From: Gemmatimonadales bacterium
Lineage (GTDB): Bacteria; Krumholzibacteriota; Krumholzibacteriia; LZORAL124-64-63
DNA: 64,000 nucleotides
Assembly (NCBI GenBank): GCA_019038745.1
Contig: JAHOYV010000017.1
Location: 1 to 64,000, forward strand
Reading direction: 5' to 3'
The first letter of the stretch is position 1; each line of letters starts with the position of its first letter. The position numbers and the translations under genes were made by a program. Positions 9,219 to 17,313 of this stretch are shown here, in pieces. The notes beneath the pieces were generated by a model. It did not search any database and was not told the DNA's origin. It worked only from the letters and a program-made list of their open reading frames with translations.

Positions 9219-10388
9219 TCAGGACACCTCCCCGGGGGTAGCGTGTGGAACGTAGGAATCGAAATCCAGACACTGGGGACAGAACCAGCGTATGCGATCG
9301 GAAAGCACCTCACACGATGAGCAGATCCAGAGATGCTCCCTGGGCGGTATGCTCAACATGTCCCATACCTTGCGGGCGTCGGTATCCGGACCTTCCGAAA
9401 AAAGATGGCGAAGGATGGGAGCTGCCACGTTCGGAGTAAAATCCGATCGACCTGACTTGCTTTCCAGAAGGCGCAGGGTGCTGTCGCGCTGATCCAGCTT
9501 TTCATATAGCAGCGCCAAATCCACCCATAGGGAAGCCGGCGCATTCTCTGCCTGACAGGCGTTTTCGAGCAGGGGAATGGACCGAGCGTACTGACCAGAC
9601 TCCAAAAGGACATTCTGCAGCACTGGCAGAAAAACGGCCAATTCGCGCGGGCTGTCCAGGAGACCTTCCGCTCCCAGGGCAAGGGCCCCGGTAGCATCAC
9701 CACTGGTGGCTGCCATAAGGGCTCGCACCAGATTGATCCTTGGCCGGGCTTCGGGGAAGCGGGTCACATCCTTGAGCCGAGGCCCAACCGCAGCATGATC
9801 ACCGGCCAGGGCCGATTCCATTGCGCGATCCAACTGGAAGCTGATGTAGGCAGCCGTGAACCAGGGGCGGTCAGGAACAGGGACTTGTTTTAGAGAATGT
9901 TTCAGGGAGCGAGCAGCCTCGGGGAGGTTACCCATTCCATAGTGTTGGTGGAAACGGGACTTCCAGTACCGGCGATGACCCAGGGCCTGGCTCGAGATCG
10001 TATCAAGAGTCTGTTTGGCGTCATCAAACCGATCGAGGGCCAGGAGATCTTCCGCCAGGGCCAAGCCCACCAGTATTCTTTTGCTCCTGGGCAGATCTCC
10101 GCGGACAGTCAATCCCCGGTGCAGAATCGCAGCCCGCTCGGGATCCCCCTGGGCCCTCAGCAGGTTCCCCAACTGTAGAAAGGGATCAATCGAGTCAGGG
10201 TCCTCCTGGACAGCTTTACGTAGAAGCTTTTCGGCGGCAACCAGGTCACTATCGATCCAGAATTCGAGAGCTTCGAGGTAGCTGTCGTCCCCGGAAGAGG
10301 AACTCCGAACCCGGAAAATGGCCCACAGGCCCAATCCAGAAGCCACCAGTACGGCTAAACCCAGCACCCAGGGAATGAGGCTAATCAC
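9219..10388 (-). CDS. lapB: LapB/YciM-like TPR protein with C-terminal zinc ribbon
   Basis: 389 residues: one N-terminal transmembrane helix (about 5-25, WVLGLAVLVASGLGLWAIF), a long cytoplasmic array of TPR repeats, and a C-terminal rubredoxin-like metal site with two CxxC pairs (CSSC about 26 residues from the end, then CPQC). This is the layout of LapB/YciM, which in E. coli controls LPS synthesis by steering LpxC to FtsH. The neighbour lapA encodes the partner found beside lapB in E. coli. Translation starts at GTG 10388, overlapping the lapA stop by 8 nt, with AAGGA 8 nt upstream. The domain architecture is clear; regulation of LpxC in this organism is inference from the family. Confidence 0.88.
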   Translation of the reverse strand: MISLIPWVLGLAVLVASGLGLWAIFRVRSSSSGDDSYLEALEFWIDSDLVAAEKLLRKAVQEDPDSIDPFLQLGNLLRAQGDPERAAILHRGLTVRGDLPRSKRILVGLALAEDLLALDRFDDAKQTLDTISSQALGHRRYWKSRFHQHYGMGNLPEAARSLKHSLKQVPVPDRPWFTAAYISFQLDRAMESALAGDHAAVGPRLKDVTRFPEARPRINLVRALMAATSGDATGALALGAEGLLDSPRELAVFLPVLQNVLLESGQYARSIPLLENACQAENAPASLWVDLALLYEKLDQRDSTLRLLESKSGRSDFTPNVAAPILRHLFSEGPDTDARKVWDMLSIPPREHLWICSSCEVLSDRIRWFCPQCLDFDSYVPHATPGEVS

Positions 10389-10815
10389 TGGTTGATTCCT
10401 TTCCGACCTGGTCGGCCGCAGGAAAGTTTTCGTGCTGTTGCAGCGGCAGCGTTCGGAGGGCGGCGATTTCCTTGTCCCGCAAAAGGCCCGCTTTCTTCAG
10501 ACCCCGGATCTCCCGGTGAAAACGAAATTCCCGGAAGGCGGCGATCACGAAACTGGCGGCGAATCCGACCAGAAAGCTGGCCAGAACAACCCAGATGATG
10601 GAGATGCCGAGGAAGGAAGTCCCGAAGAGATTGATATCAACGGCCTGCTGGCTGTTGGTAACGGCAAAAAAGAGCAGGGCGAACACAAAGAGGAGAAAGA
10701 GAAGGCCCTTGAAAATCCACACGTCGATCCCGCTTCCCGCCTCCCGTTTTTTGGGGTACAAGCCCGTGACGGTGAGGCATTCGTTTGAATTCAGTAGGCT
10801 CGGGTCAGATCGCAT
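10381..10815 (-). CDS. lapA: LapA-like (DUF1049) small inner-membrane protein
   Basis: A short membrane protein with two hydrophobic helices (FKGLLFLLFVFALLFFAV and SIIWVVLASFLVGFAASFVI) separated by NSQQAVDINLFG, then a charged cytoplasmic tail (FREFRFHREIRGLKK). That is the DUF1049/LapA pattern: helix, NxQxVxxxF-like beta segment, helix. The annotated frame starts at 10815, overlapping the miaB stop by 11 bp, and gives 144 residues. A GTG at 10722 would give 113 residues, closer to the usual family size of about 100, so the first ~31 residues are doubtful. Pairing with lapB directly downstream supports the assignment. LapA is known only as a LapB partner in LPS assembly; no catalytic role is known. 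Confidence 0.8.
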   Translation of the reverse strand: MRSDPSLLNSNECLTVTGLYPKKREAGSGIDVWIFKGLLFLLFVFALLFFAVTNSQQAVDINLFGTSFLGISIIWVVLASFLVGFAASFVIAAFREFRFHREIRGLKKAGLLRDKEIAALRTLPLQQHENFPAADQVGKESTSD

Positions 10816-12184
10816 CTCCGAGGAAAGTAGTATTCTGGTGGCCGGTGATCCTTACTGAAACCGAGTCTCCGACCTCCAGTTCCATCCCGGAAATCACGAC
10901 CTTTCGGTTGTTGGCCGTCCTGAGTCGCCAGGCTCCTTTGGGTCGACGGGCCGGAGATTCAACAACGGCGGTCCAAATTTGTCCGATGAATCCGGATGCT
11001 TCCCTTTCCCAAATTTCTTTTTGAACAGCGATTAGCTCCGCCAAGCGGTCTTTTTTCTCCTGCTCTTGCACATCGTCCTCGAGTCGAGCGGCCGGTACTC
11101 CGGGTCGCTCGGAATATTTGAAGGAGAAAACCTGATCATATTTCACCGCGCGCAGGATCTCAAGGGTATCCTGAAATTCTGTCGGGGTTTCACCCGGAAA
11201 GCCAACGATGAAATCCGTGCTGAAAGACACTTCGGGAATGACTCGACGAGCGTATTCGATCATGCCCAGATAATCGTCTCGTGTGTAAAGTCTCTTCATT
11301 CGGCGCAAAATCCTGTTACTGCCTGACTGAATGGGTAGGTGAAGCCAGGGGCAGACCTTCTCCAATTGCCCGATAGTGTCCATCAGGTGGGGAAACATGT
11401 CGCGAGGATGGCCGGTAAGAAAACGGATTCTTTCCAGACCAGGTTCGGCAGCAACCTGTTCCAGCAAGGCTGCGAAGTCCAACTCCTTCTGCCAATGGTA
11501 GGCCGATACGTTCTGCCCCAACAAGGTTACTTCCCTACCCCCGGCGGCCACGATTTTTCGAATCTCCCTGAGAATCGCCTCAGGATCTTTTTCACGTTGA
11601 GGTCCCCGAGTGGCCGGGACGATACAATAAGTACACCGATAGTCGCACCCCTTGTGGATGGTGACCAGGTGGCTGTTGTTGGTTGGATAGAGAGCCGGGG
11701 GCGCCACGTAATGGGTGTCCGCGCGATGTCCGGTCACGGCTCGAGGAAGGCTACCCACCTCGTCCAATATGTCATGCAATAGACCAGGGAGGGAATCGTA
11801 ATTGTCCACCCCCACGACCAGGTCCACAGGATTGACTCCCTTGCGTAAATTCTTTCCCAGACGTTCGGCCATGCACCCGCAGATCCCAATTACCGGGTAG
11901 GGAAGTCCCGCCTCTCGGCGTCGATGTCGTATCTCGCCGATACGGCTGAAAATTTTGTGTTCCGCGTGATCCCGAACACTGCAAGTGTTCAACAGGATGA
12001 CGTCGGCGGCCAGTTCGTCTTCCTGGGCGGAGAAGTGGCTCGGGTCCAGGAGTCCGAAAATGGCCTGGGTGTCGTATACGTTCATCTGGCACCCGTAAGT
12101 CTCGATAAGGATCCCAAAGGTGGGCCTGGTGGGAACTGCCTCGTTCCGAATTGAAATGTCTTTTTGAAAATTTCCCACGTTCAA
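10805..12184 (-). CDS. miaB: tRNA-2-methylthio-N6-dimethylallyladenosine synthase MiaB
   Basis: A radical-SAM methylthiotransferase that converts i6A37 to ms2i6A37 in tRNA, acting after MiaA (encoded at 1-877). The 459 residues carry the N-terminal UPF0004 cluster cysteines (TYGCQMN, LLNTCSVRDHAE, GICGCMAER), the radical-SAM CxxxCxxC motif as CDYRCTYCIVPATRG, and a C-terminal TRAM domain ending in the GDAI region. The ATG at 12184 overlaps the stop of the upstream paralogue mtaB as ATGA, so the two methylthiotransferases are probably translationally coupled. The NTCSVRDHAE segment and the CIVPATRG form favour MiaB over RimO. Secure call. Confidence 0.96.
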   Translation of the reverse strand: MNVGNFQKDISIRNEAVPTRPTFGILIETYGCQMNVYDTQAIFGLLDPSHFSAQEDELAADVILLNTCSVRDHAEHKIFSRIGEIRHRRREAGLPYPVIGICGCMAERLGKNLRKGVNPVDLVVGVDNYDSLPGLLHDILDEVGSLPRAVTGHRADTHYVAPPALYPTNNSHLVTIHKGCDYRCTYCIVPATRGPQREKDPEAILREIRKIVAAGGREVTLLGQNVSAYHWQKELDFAALLEQVAAEPGLERIRFLTGHPRDMFPHLMDTIGQLEKVCPWLHLPIQSGSNRILRRMKRLYTRDDYLGMIEYARRVIPEVSFSTDFIVGFPGETPTEFQDTLEILRAVKYDQVFSFKYSERPGVPAARLEDDVQEQEKKDRLAELIAVQKEIWEREASGFIGQIWTAVVESPARRPKGAWRLRTANNRKVVISGMELEVGDSVSVRITGHQNTTFLGDAI

Positions 12185-13554
12185 ACTCCAGGAAGGGAAG
12201 CGAATATTCTACCCTCGTTCACGGATTCGATCTTGACTGGAAGCATAGTACCGGCAGACAGCTGATCCGGCACCAGGATCGAGATGTAGTTGTCGGTGGT
12301 GGCCTCCCGCCAACCGTCCAGCTTGCTGGCCGATTCAACCACTGCTTCACGGGTTGACCCGATCAATCCTCGGGAGAACTCCAGTTGCTTTTCAGCGGCC
12401 AGTTGACGGAGAATCCCGCTGCGTTGAGTGATAATTTCCGGTTGAACCTGCCCGGGCATTTCCGAGGCGAGTGTTCCGGGCCGCTGCGAGTAGCGGAAAA
12501 CGTGCAGATAGCTGAAGGGTAATTCCTGCACCATCCGGCGGGTTTCCTCAAATTCCTGGTCCGATTCACCCGGGAAACCCACAATCACGTCGGCTCCAAT
12601 TCCGAAGGCCGGGTCAAGGGAAGCGGCTTCCAACAGCGCCTGGCGCGCACGCTGGGCCTGGTAAGGGCGCTTCATCCTTTTTAAAACCCCGTCGCTGCCG
12701 CTTTGCAGGGAAATATGCAAATGAGGGCGAAGGTTTCCACCCGATGCAAAGAGTTTCAATAAATCGGGGGTGATTTCGTTGGGGTGGATGCTGCTCAGTC
12801 GTATTCTCAGTTCAGGGAACTCTTTCCGGATCAGGCGGAGCAATTCCGGCAGTTCGGTTCGCGGCTGGAGATCCCGTCCGTAGGCCCCAAGGTGGATCCC
12901 GGCCAGGATGGTCTCGGGGAAACCGGCGGCTACCAGCCGTCTCAATTGTTCCAGAACATCAGCCACGGTCCTACTGCGTCCGGGTCCACGGGCCTTCCAG
13001 ATCAGACAGTAGGTGCAGCGCAGGTCACACCCGTCCTGGATTTTGACGAATGCCCTACTGCGGCCGGAAAAGCTGGCCACCAGTGGGGAGTCAAAAACCG
13101 GATGCTCCGGGAACTTCTCGACCGCTATGATGGGCTCGGAGTTTGCGATCAGAGGGGGTAACCATGAGGAGACATCCTCTTTGGCAGTGTTGCCAATCAC
13201 CCCATCGATTTCGGAGATGGCACTCAGAATCTCGGGCTGGGTTTGGGCGTAACAACCGGCCACCACAACCCAACTTTGGGGGTTCCGTTTTTTGGCCTGC
13301 CTGGCCAAGCGGCGGCACTCCTGATCGGCTTTGCCGGTCACGGTGCAGCTGTTCAAAATGTAGAGGTCGGCGATTTCCCGCCAGGGCACCACCTTGATCC
13401 GGTACCGGTCGGCCATGGCGGTCTTTATGCCCTCGGTGTCATACTGATTCAATCGGCAGCCAAGGGTCCAAAACGCTACCCGCAAGGGCAAACCCTTCGA
13501 CTCGGCAACCGGCTTGTGGCGCAGTTCTGTGAGTTGTGGTTTTGATGCTGTCAT
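12181..13554 (-). CDS. mtaB: MtaB-like tRNA (N6-threonylcarbamoyladenosine(37)-C2)-methylthiotransferase
   Basis: The second radical-SAM methylthiotransferase of the pair, 457 residues. It has TLGCRLNQYDTE, LNSCTVTGKADQECRR and AGCYAQTQPE for the auxiliary iron-sulphur cluster, and CDLRCTYCLIWKARGPGRSR for the radical-SAM cluster. TLGCR-N-x-D/E with NSCTVT is characteristic of the MtaB (YqeV) branch, which adds the 2-methylthio group to t6A37 in ANN-decoding tRNAs. A C-terminal TRAM-like segment follows. It lies directly downstream of rpsA and overlaps miaB by 4 nt. The Shine-Dalgarno before ATG 13554 is weak. The main alternative is another MTTase subfamily. Confidence 0.9.
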   Translation of the reverse strand: MTASKPQLTELRHKPVAESKGLPLRVAFWTLGCRLNQYDTEGIKTAMADRYRIKVVPWREIADLYILNSCTVTGKADQECRRLARQAKKRNPQSWVVVAGCYAQTQPEILSAISEIDGVIGNTAKEDVSSWLPPLIANSEPIIAVEKFPEHPVFDSPLVASFSGRSRAFVKIQDGCDLRCTYCLIWKARGPGRSRTVADVLEQLRRLVAAGFPETILAGIHLGAYGRDLQPRTELPELLRLIRKEFPELRIRLSSIHPNEITPDLLKLFASGGNLRPHLHISLQSGSDGVLKRMKRPYQAQRARQALLEAASLDPAFGIGADVIVGFPGESDQEFEETRRMVQELPFSYLHVFRYSQRPGTLASEMPGQVQPEIITQRSGILRQLAAEKQLEFSRGLIGSTREAVVESASKLDGWREATTDNYISILVPDQLSAGTMLPVKIESVNEGRIFASLPGV

Positions 13555-13587
13555 GAATTAACCAATTTGACCCGGATGGGAATAGAC

Positions 13588-13614
13588 AGAGGCGGAGGAA
13601 AATCCCCCGCCTCT
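13588..13614 (-). terminator. Hairpin between rpsA and mtaB
   Basis: An 8-bp perfect inverted repeat (AGAGGCGG / CCGCCTCT), extendable by two or three imperfect pairs, lies 35 bp after the rpsA stop and 34 bp before mtaB. No U-run follows on the - strand, so it may be a partial terminator, an attenuator or an mRNA-stabilising end that separates high rpsA expression from mtaB/miaB. The repeat is seen directly; its role is inferred. Confidence 0.4.
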
Positions 13615-13648
13615 CTCACAGACGGAACTTCCGGCTGACCCGGTAGTC

Positions 13649-15676
13649 CTACTCTTCGGACTCCACCTCAGGTGCAGCGACTTCTTCAGCCACTTTGGAG
13701 TAGTCATCTTCAGCGGAATCCTTCTCCTTGGAGGCAGACTCAGCACCTTCCTGGGCTTCGGCTTCCGCCGCCGCAGCTTCCTCTGCAGCTACAACATCCT
13801 CCAACCGAGGATGATTGGTGATGAATTCCTCGGCGACATTCTCGTCGTAGTCCTTCAGACGCTCGGCGATGGACAGGACGATCCTACGGTTCTCCACGTC
13901 CATCTTTATGACCTTCAGCTCTACTTCTTCTTCTTCCTTGAAGTAGTACTGCGGTTTGTCCAGTTTGGGGATTCCCAGGTGGCCGAGGGGCACGAAGCCC
14001 TCCAGCTCTTCGCCCATCCCGACGATGACCCCGTGATCCAGCATGCGGCTGATGGCACCTTCAAGCAGGTGACCGACCGGGTAGGCCTCGGCCAAACCGG
14101 GCCAGGGGTTCTCGTGCATCTGCTTGATGCCAAGACTGATTCGGCGCTTGTTGGTTTCGATGTCCAGGATTTGCACCTGAACCGAATCACCTCGTTTGAG
14201 GACTTCCTTCGGATGACGAACGCGTTTGGTCCAACTCATGTCCGAGATGTGCACCAGTCCGTCGATTCCTTCTTCGACCTCGACGAAAGCCCCGAAGTCG
14301 GTCAGGTTGCGGACCTTGCCCTCAATGACGGAACCAACCGGGTAACGTTCGATGAGCGTCAACCAGGGATCGCTCTCGCATTGCTTCAAACCGAGGCTGA
14401 TCTTCTCGTTGTCCTTGTCGATCTTCAGCACCATGACGTCAACTTCGTCACCGATTGAAACAACCTTGGAGGGATGCTTGATGTGACGGGTCCAGCTCAT
14501 CTCGCTGATGTGGATGAGTCCTTCGACACCCTTTTCCAACTCGACGAAGGCACCGTAATTCGTAATGCTGACGACACGTCCTCGAACAATGCTTTCCTCG
14601 GGGTACTTGCCCTCAACGTCATCCCAGGGGTACGACTGAAGCTGCTTCAGACCAAGGCTGATTCGCTCCCGCACTTCCTCGAAATCCAGGACCTTGACTT
14701 CGATCTCCTGGCCGATGGACACGACTTCGCTGGGATGGCTGACCCGGCCCCAGCTGAGGTCGGTGATGTGCAGCAAACCGTCGATGCCGCCCAGGTCCAC
14801 GAAGGCGCCAAAGTCGGTGATATTCTTCACAACGCCAGTTCGGACCTGTCCCTTCTCCAGTTCGGAGATCAGGGCGCGCTTCTTCTCTTCGCGCTCCAAT
14901 TCAAGGACGATTCGCCGTGAGACCACGACGTTCCGACGGCGCTTGTTCTTCTTGATGATCCGGCAATGGATTTCCTCGCCGATCATATCTTCAAGATTGG
15001 GCACTTGCCGTAGGGCAACCTGGCTGCCGGGCAGGAAGGTGTCAACACCCCAGAGCTTAACAACCAAACCGCCCTTGATACGGCGGTCGACCAATCCACT
15101 TACAACGTCTCCGGCCTCATGGGCAACTTTTATCTTGTCCCACACCTTAAGGAAATCGGCGCGCTCCTTGGAAAGCACAACCAGGCCATCCTGGTTTTCC
15201 AGCTTTTCCAGAAAGACATCAAAGGAGTCGCCCGGGGCGACCATCGTTCCGCCGAACTCGGCGGAGTCGATCACTCCCTCGCTCTTGAACCCAATGTTCA
15301 ACAGGACTTCATTATCGCGCACCTCGATCACGGTACCTTGCAGGATCTGACCCTCCTGAATATCGGTCAGGGTCTCCTCGTACTGATTGATCAGGGCCAG
15401 CATCTCATCGTAGCCCAGATCCTCGGCATCGCCGTCATCATCCATGTAATCGATATTGACGATGCTTTCTGGATCGTACTCGACGCTCAGGCGAGGCTCC
15501 GGAGGAGTAGGCAGGACCTCGGCGGCCGCGCTACGGGAACCGGTGTCCTCCTGATCGGAGTCGTCTGCCTGGTCTTTGTTGAGATTGCCAAGAGCGGGTT
15601 GGGATTTTTGGTTCAGCGGTGGCTGGTTAGAGTCATCGCGAACTTCTTCGGAATCGGAATTGGGGTTGGTGGTCAT
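13649..15676 (-). CDS. rpsA: 30S ribosomal protein S1 (six S1 domains)
   Basis: Binds mRNA and helps load it on the 30S subunit. From ATG 15676 the protein has 675 residues, longer than the ~550 of E. coli S1. The extra length is an acidic N-terminal arm of about 110 residues and an Ala/Glu/Ser-rich acidic C-terminal tail. Six S1 OB-fold repeats can be counted: ILQGTVIEVRDNEVLL; VVSGLVDRRIKGGLVVK; VRTGVVKNITDFGAFVDL; IVRGRVVSITNYGAFVEL; VIEGKVRNLTDFGAFVEV; and a diverged sixth starting LLEGAISRMLDHG. The start is fixed by GGAGG 10 nt before ATG 15676; an upstream in-frame ATG at 15709 lies inside the leader hairpin and has no Shine-Dalgarno. cmk-plsC lies directly upstream, echoing the cmk-(plsC)-(ispH)-rpsA grouping known elsewhere. 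Confidence 0.96.
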   Translation of the reverse strand: MTTNPNSDSEEVRDDSNQPPLNQKSQPALGNLNKDQADDSDQEDTGSRSAAAEVLPTPPEPRLSVEYDPESIVNIDYMDDDGDAEDLGYDEMLALINQYEETLTDIQEGQILQGTVIEVRDNEVLLNIGFKSEGVIDSAEFGGTMVAPGDSFDVFLEKLENQDGLVVLSKERADFLKVWDKIKVAHEAGDVVSGLVDRRIKGGLVVKLWGVDTFLPGSQVALRQVPNLEDMIGEEIHCRIIKKNKRRRNVVVSRRIVLELEREEKKRALISELEKGQVRTGVVKNITDFGAFVDLGGIDGLLHITDLSWGRVSHPSEVVSIGQEIEVKVLDFEEVRERISLGLKQLQSYPWDDVEGKYPEESIVRGRVVSITNYGAFVELEKGVEGLIHISEMSWTRHIKHPSKVVSIGDEVDVMVLKIDKDNEKISLGLKQCESDPWLTLIERYPVGSVIEGKVRNLTDFGAFVEVEEGIDGLVHISDMSWTKRVRHPKEVLKRGDSVQVQILDIETNKRRISLGIKQMHENPWPGLAEAYPVGHLLEGAISRMLDHGVIVGMGEELEGFVPLGHLGIPKLDKPQYYFKEEEEVELKVIKMDVENRRIVLSIAERLKDYDENVAEEFITNHPRLEDVVAAEEAAAAEAEAQEGAESASKEKDSAEDDYSKVAEEVAAPEVESEE

Positions 15677-15706
15677 GAACGATTGCCTCCTAGTGACAGA
15701 TGAATA

Positions 15707-15732
15707 CACTCGGACCTATTGGTCCGATAGTG
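15707..15732 (-). promoter_or_regulatory. Hairpin in the rpsA 5' leader
   Basis: On the - strand CACT-AT-CGGACC-AATA-GGTCCG-AGTG forms a 6-bp GC-rich stem with a 4-nt loop, a 2-nt bulge and 4 further pairs. It starts about 6 nt after the -10 of the predicted promoter and ends about 30 nt before the rpsA ATG, so it would form at the very 5' end of the message. S1 is known in E. coli to repress its own mRNA through leader structure; that this element does so is inference. It could equally be an operator or a 5' stabilising stem. Confidence 0.5.
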
Positions 15733-15737
15733 TGGAA

Positions 15738-15766
15738 AACATAAGTGGCGATTGGGAGTTTAGCAA
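15738..15766 (-). promoter_or_regulatory. Predicted sigma-70 promoter of rpsA
   Basis: On the - strand TTGCTA (-35) and TATGTT (-10) are separated by exactly 17 nt. Each hexamer matches consensus at 4 of 6 positions. The position, in the 142-bp gap between cmk-plsC and rpsA with the leader hairpin just downstream, makes an independent rpsA promoter plausible. Confidence 0.45.
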
Positions 15767-15818
15767 GTGGACTCGGAGGCATTTCAGCAAGGCTGATGAC
15801 CCGCTAGGCCCAGTTGTA

Positions 15819-17291
15819 TCAGCGGCCGAAAACCCGCTTTTGCCTCTTGGCAAAAGATTTCAGCTGCCGTTGGCCGGTTTCGCGCTCGAAAGGCGTCTGG
15901 GGATGTCGAGCGAAGGAACGGGCCTGCATTTCGTAAAATGCTGCTTCACAAAGGTTTGCTATCCGGCGGCTGACATTTTTCGGATCATTTTCGGCCAGAA
16001 GGGTTTCCAGGGCGTGCCAACGGATCACGGGCCCGTAGCTGACTTCCAGGGGAGAGAGCAAACTACCACCGGGCTGAAGACCGTAACTGCCTCGAATGAA
16101 GATGGGCTGTACCGGGGCCAGGGTTGCCTGCACAACAATTCCGATCCCATTACGGACAGGACCTGGATGGCCGATGGCCCGCCTTGTGCCCTCTGGAAAA
16201 AACAGAAGAGTGTTCCCTTCAGACAGTGATTTGGAGGCTTGCTCGAAAGCGGCCTTGTCGTAACCCTTGCGACGGATGGGAATACTATCGTAGTACCGGA
16301 AAATGTGGCCGGCCGGCCAGTGTTTGAATAGCTCCTCCTTGGCGATTGAGTTGACCCTGTAACGGTGGAAGGTGGAACCGACCAACGGAGGATCCCAGTA
16401 GCTGATATGATTCGCGACAGCAATACAGCCCCGCGCCAAGGATCTGCCCTTGCAACCGATTTCCCGGAGGCCGTAGAACCGGGCCAGTGCCTTAAAGATG
16501 GCGTAGGCGAATCGGTACTTGGCCGGCAATTCCATCCGACCCCGGTCAAAATCCGTGTCCAGTTCAAGGTCCAGGGTGGGATTCACGAGGCAAGCCCGGG
16601 CACAGGCAAGATTCTGCTGTTCCAGGGTCATATTGCTGCTGTCGATAACGATGGCATCAGGTGAAATAGTCAGGGGGCTGACCGTGCGGCTGCTGTCGAG
16701 ACGGTCCCTTTCGGCAAGGTCCCCGACAAGGGTTTCCACATTGCTCTCCACACCCCTCTGTTGGTTCTGTTTATGCCTTCGCCGTGCCCTGGCTTCCAGA
16801 GAGGCGTCCAGGTAAATCTTGGCGGTAGCCAAGGGAAAAACCACGCTGCCGATATCACGTCCCTCCATGACCACTCCGCCGGACCTGCCCATTGCCTGCT
16901 GGCGCCGAACCATGTCCTGGCGGATGGCTGGATGGGAGCTGACGGACGATACAGACGCGTCCACCTCGGGGCCTCGGAGGGCAGGTGATATATCCTTCCC
17001 GTTCCAGAGTACGACCGCCTCGCCCCTGCCGGACTTGAATTCCAGATTTGAACGGGTCAAAAGTTCCAAAAGAACCGCCTCGTCACCGGTATCCACACCG
17101 GCCTGCAGGGCAGCCCAGGTCAAGGCCCGGTACATGGCGCCGGTGTCGATGTAAACCAGTCCGTAGCAGTCTGCAAGATAACGAGCCGTGGTAGATTTTC
17201 CGGATCCGGCCGGGCCATCCACGGCAATCACGGCATCGGAGGGCAAAACGCCTGGATCAAGGTCCTTATCCAACATGGTCAGAGTGCTCAT
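15819..17291 (-). CDS. cmk: Fusion of cytidylate kinase and 1-acylglycerol-3-phosphate acyltransferase (Cmk-PlsC)
   Basis: One 490-residue reading frame carries two complete enzymes. Residues about 20-235 are CMP kinase (P-loop GPAGSGKST at 26-34, IDTGAMYRALTW, VMEGRDIGSVVFP, DASLEARARRR), which phosphorylates CMP/dCMP. Residues about 255-455 are a PlsC-type lysophosphatidate acyltransferase with the catalytic HxxxxD box NHISYWD (H295, D300) and FFPEGTRR (about 364-371), which makes phosphatidic acid at the membrane. No stop or frameshift signal is seen between them. The N-terminal ~19 residues before the kinase are extra; ATG 17276 is an alternative start. It lies 22 bp after hisC and upstream of rpsA. 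In many bacteria cmk and plsC are separate adjacent genes before rpsA, so fusion of neighbours is the simplest origin. Confidence 0.93.
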   Translation of the reverse strand: MSTLTMLDKDLDPGVLPSDAVIAVDGPAGSGKSTTARYLADCYGLVYIDTGAMYRALTWAALQAGVDTGDEAVLLELLTRSNLEFKSGRGEAVVLWNGKDISPALRGPEVDASVSSVSSHPAIRQDMVRRQQAMGRSGGVVMEGRDIGSVVFPLATAKIYLDASLEARARRRHKQNQQRGVESNVETLVGDLAERDRLDSSRTVSPLTISPDAIVIDSSNMTLEQQNLACARACLVNPTLDLELDTDFDRGRMELPAKYRFAYAIFKALARFYGLREIGCKGRSLARGCIAVANHISYWDPPLVGSTFHRYRVNSIAKEELFKHWPAGHIFRYYDSIPIRRKGYDKAAFEQASKSLSEGNTLLFFPEGTRRAIGHPGPVRNGIGIVVQATLAPVQPIFIRGSYGLQPGGSLLSPLEVSYGPVIRWHALETLLAENDPKNVSRRIANLCEAAFYEMQARSFARHPQTPFERETGQRQLKSFAKRQKRVFGR

Positions 17292-17313
17292 TTGGAGGTA
17301 ACCGCCTCATCCA

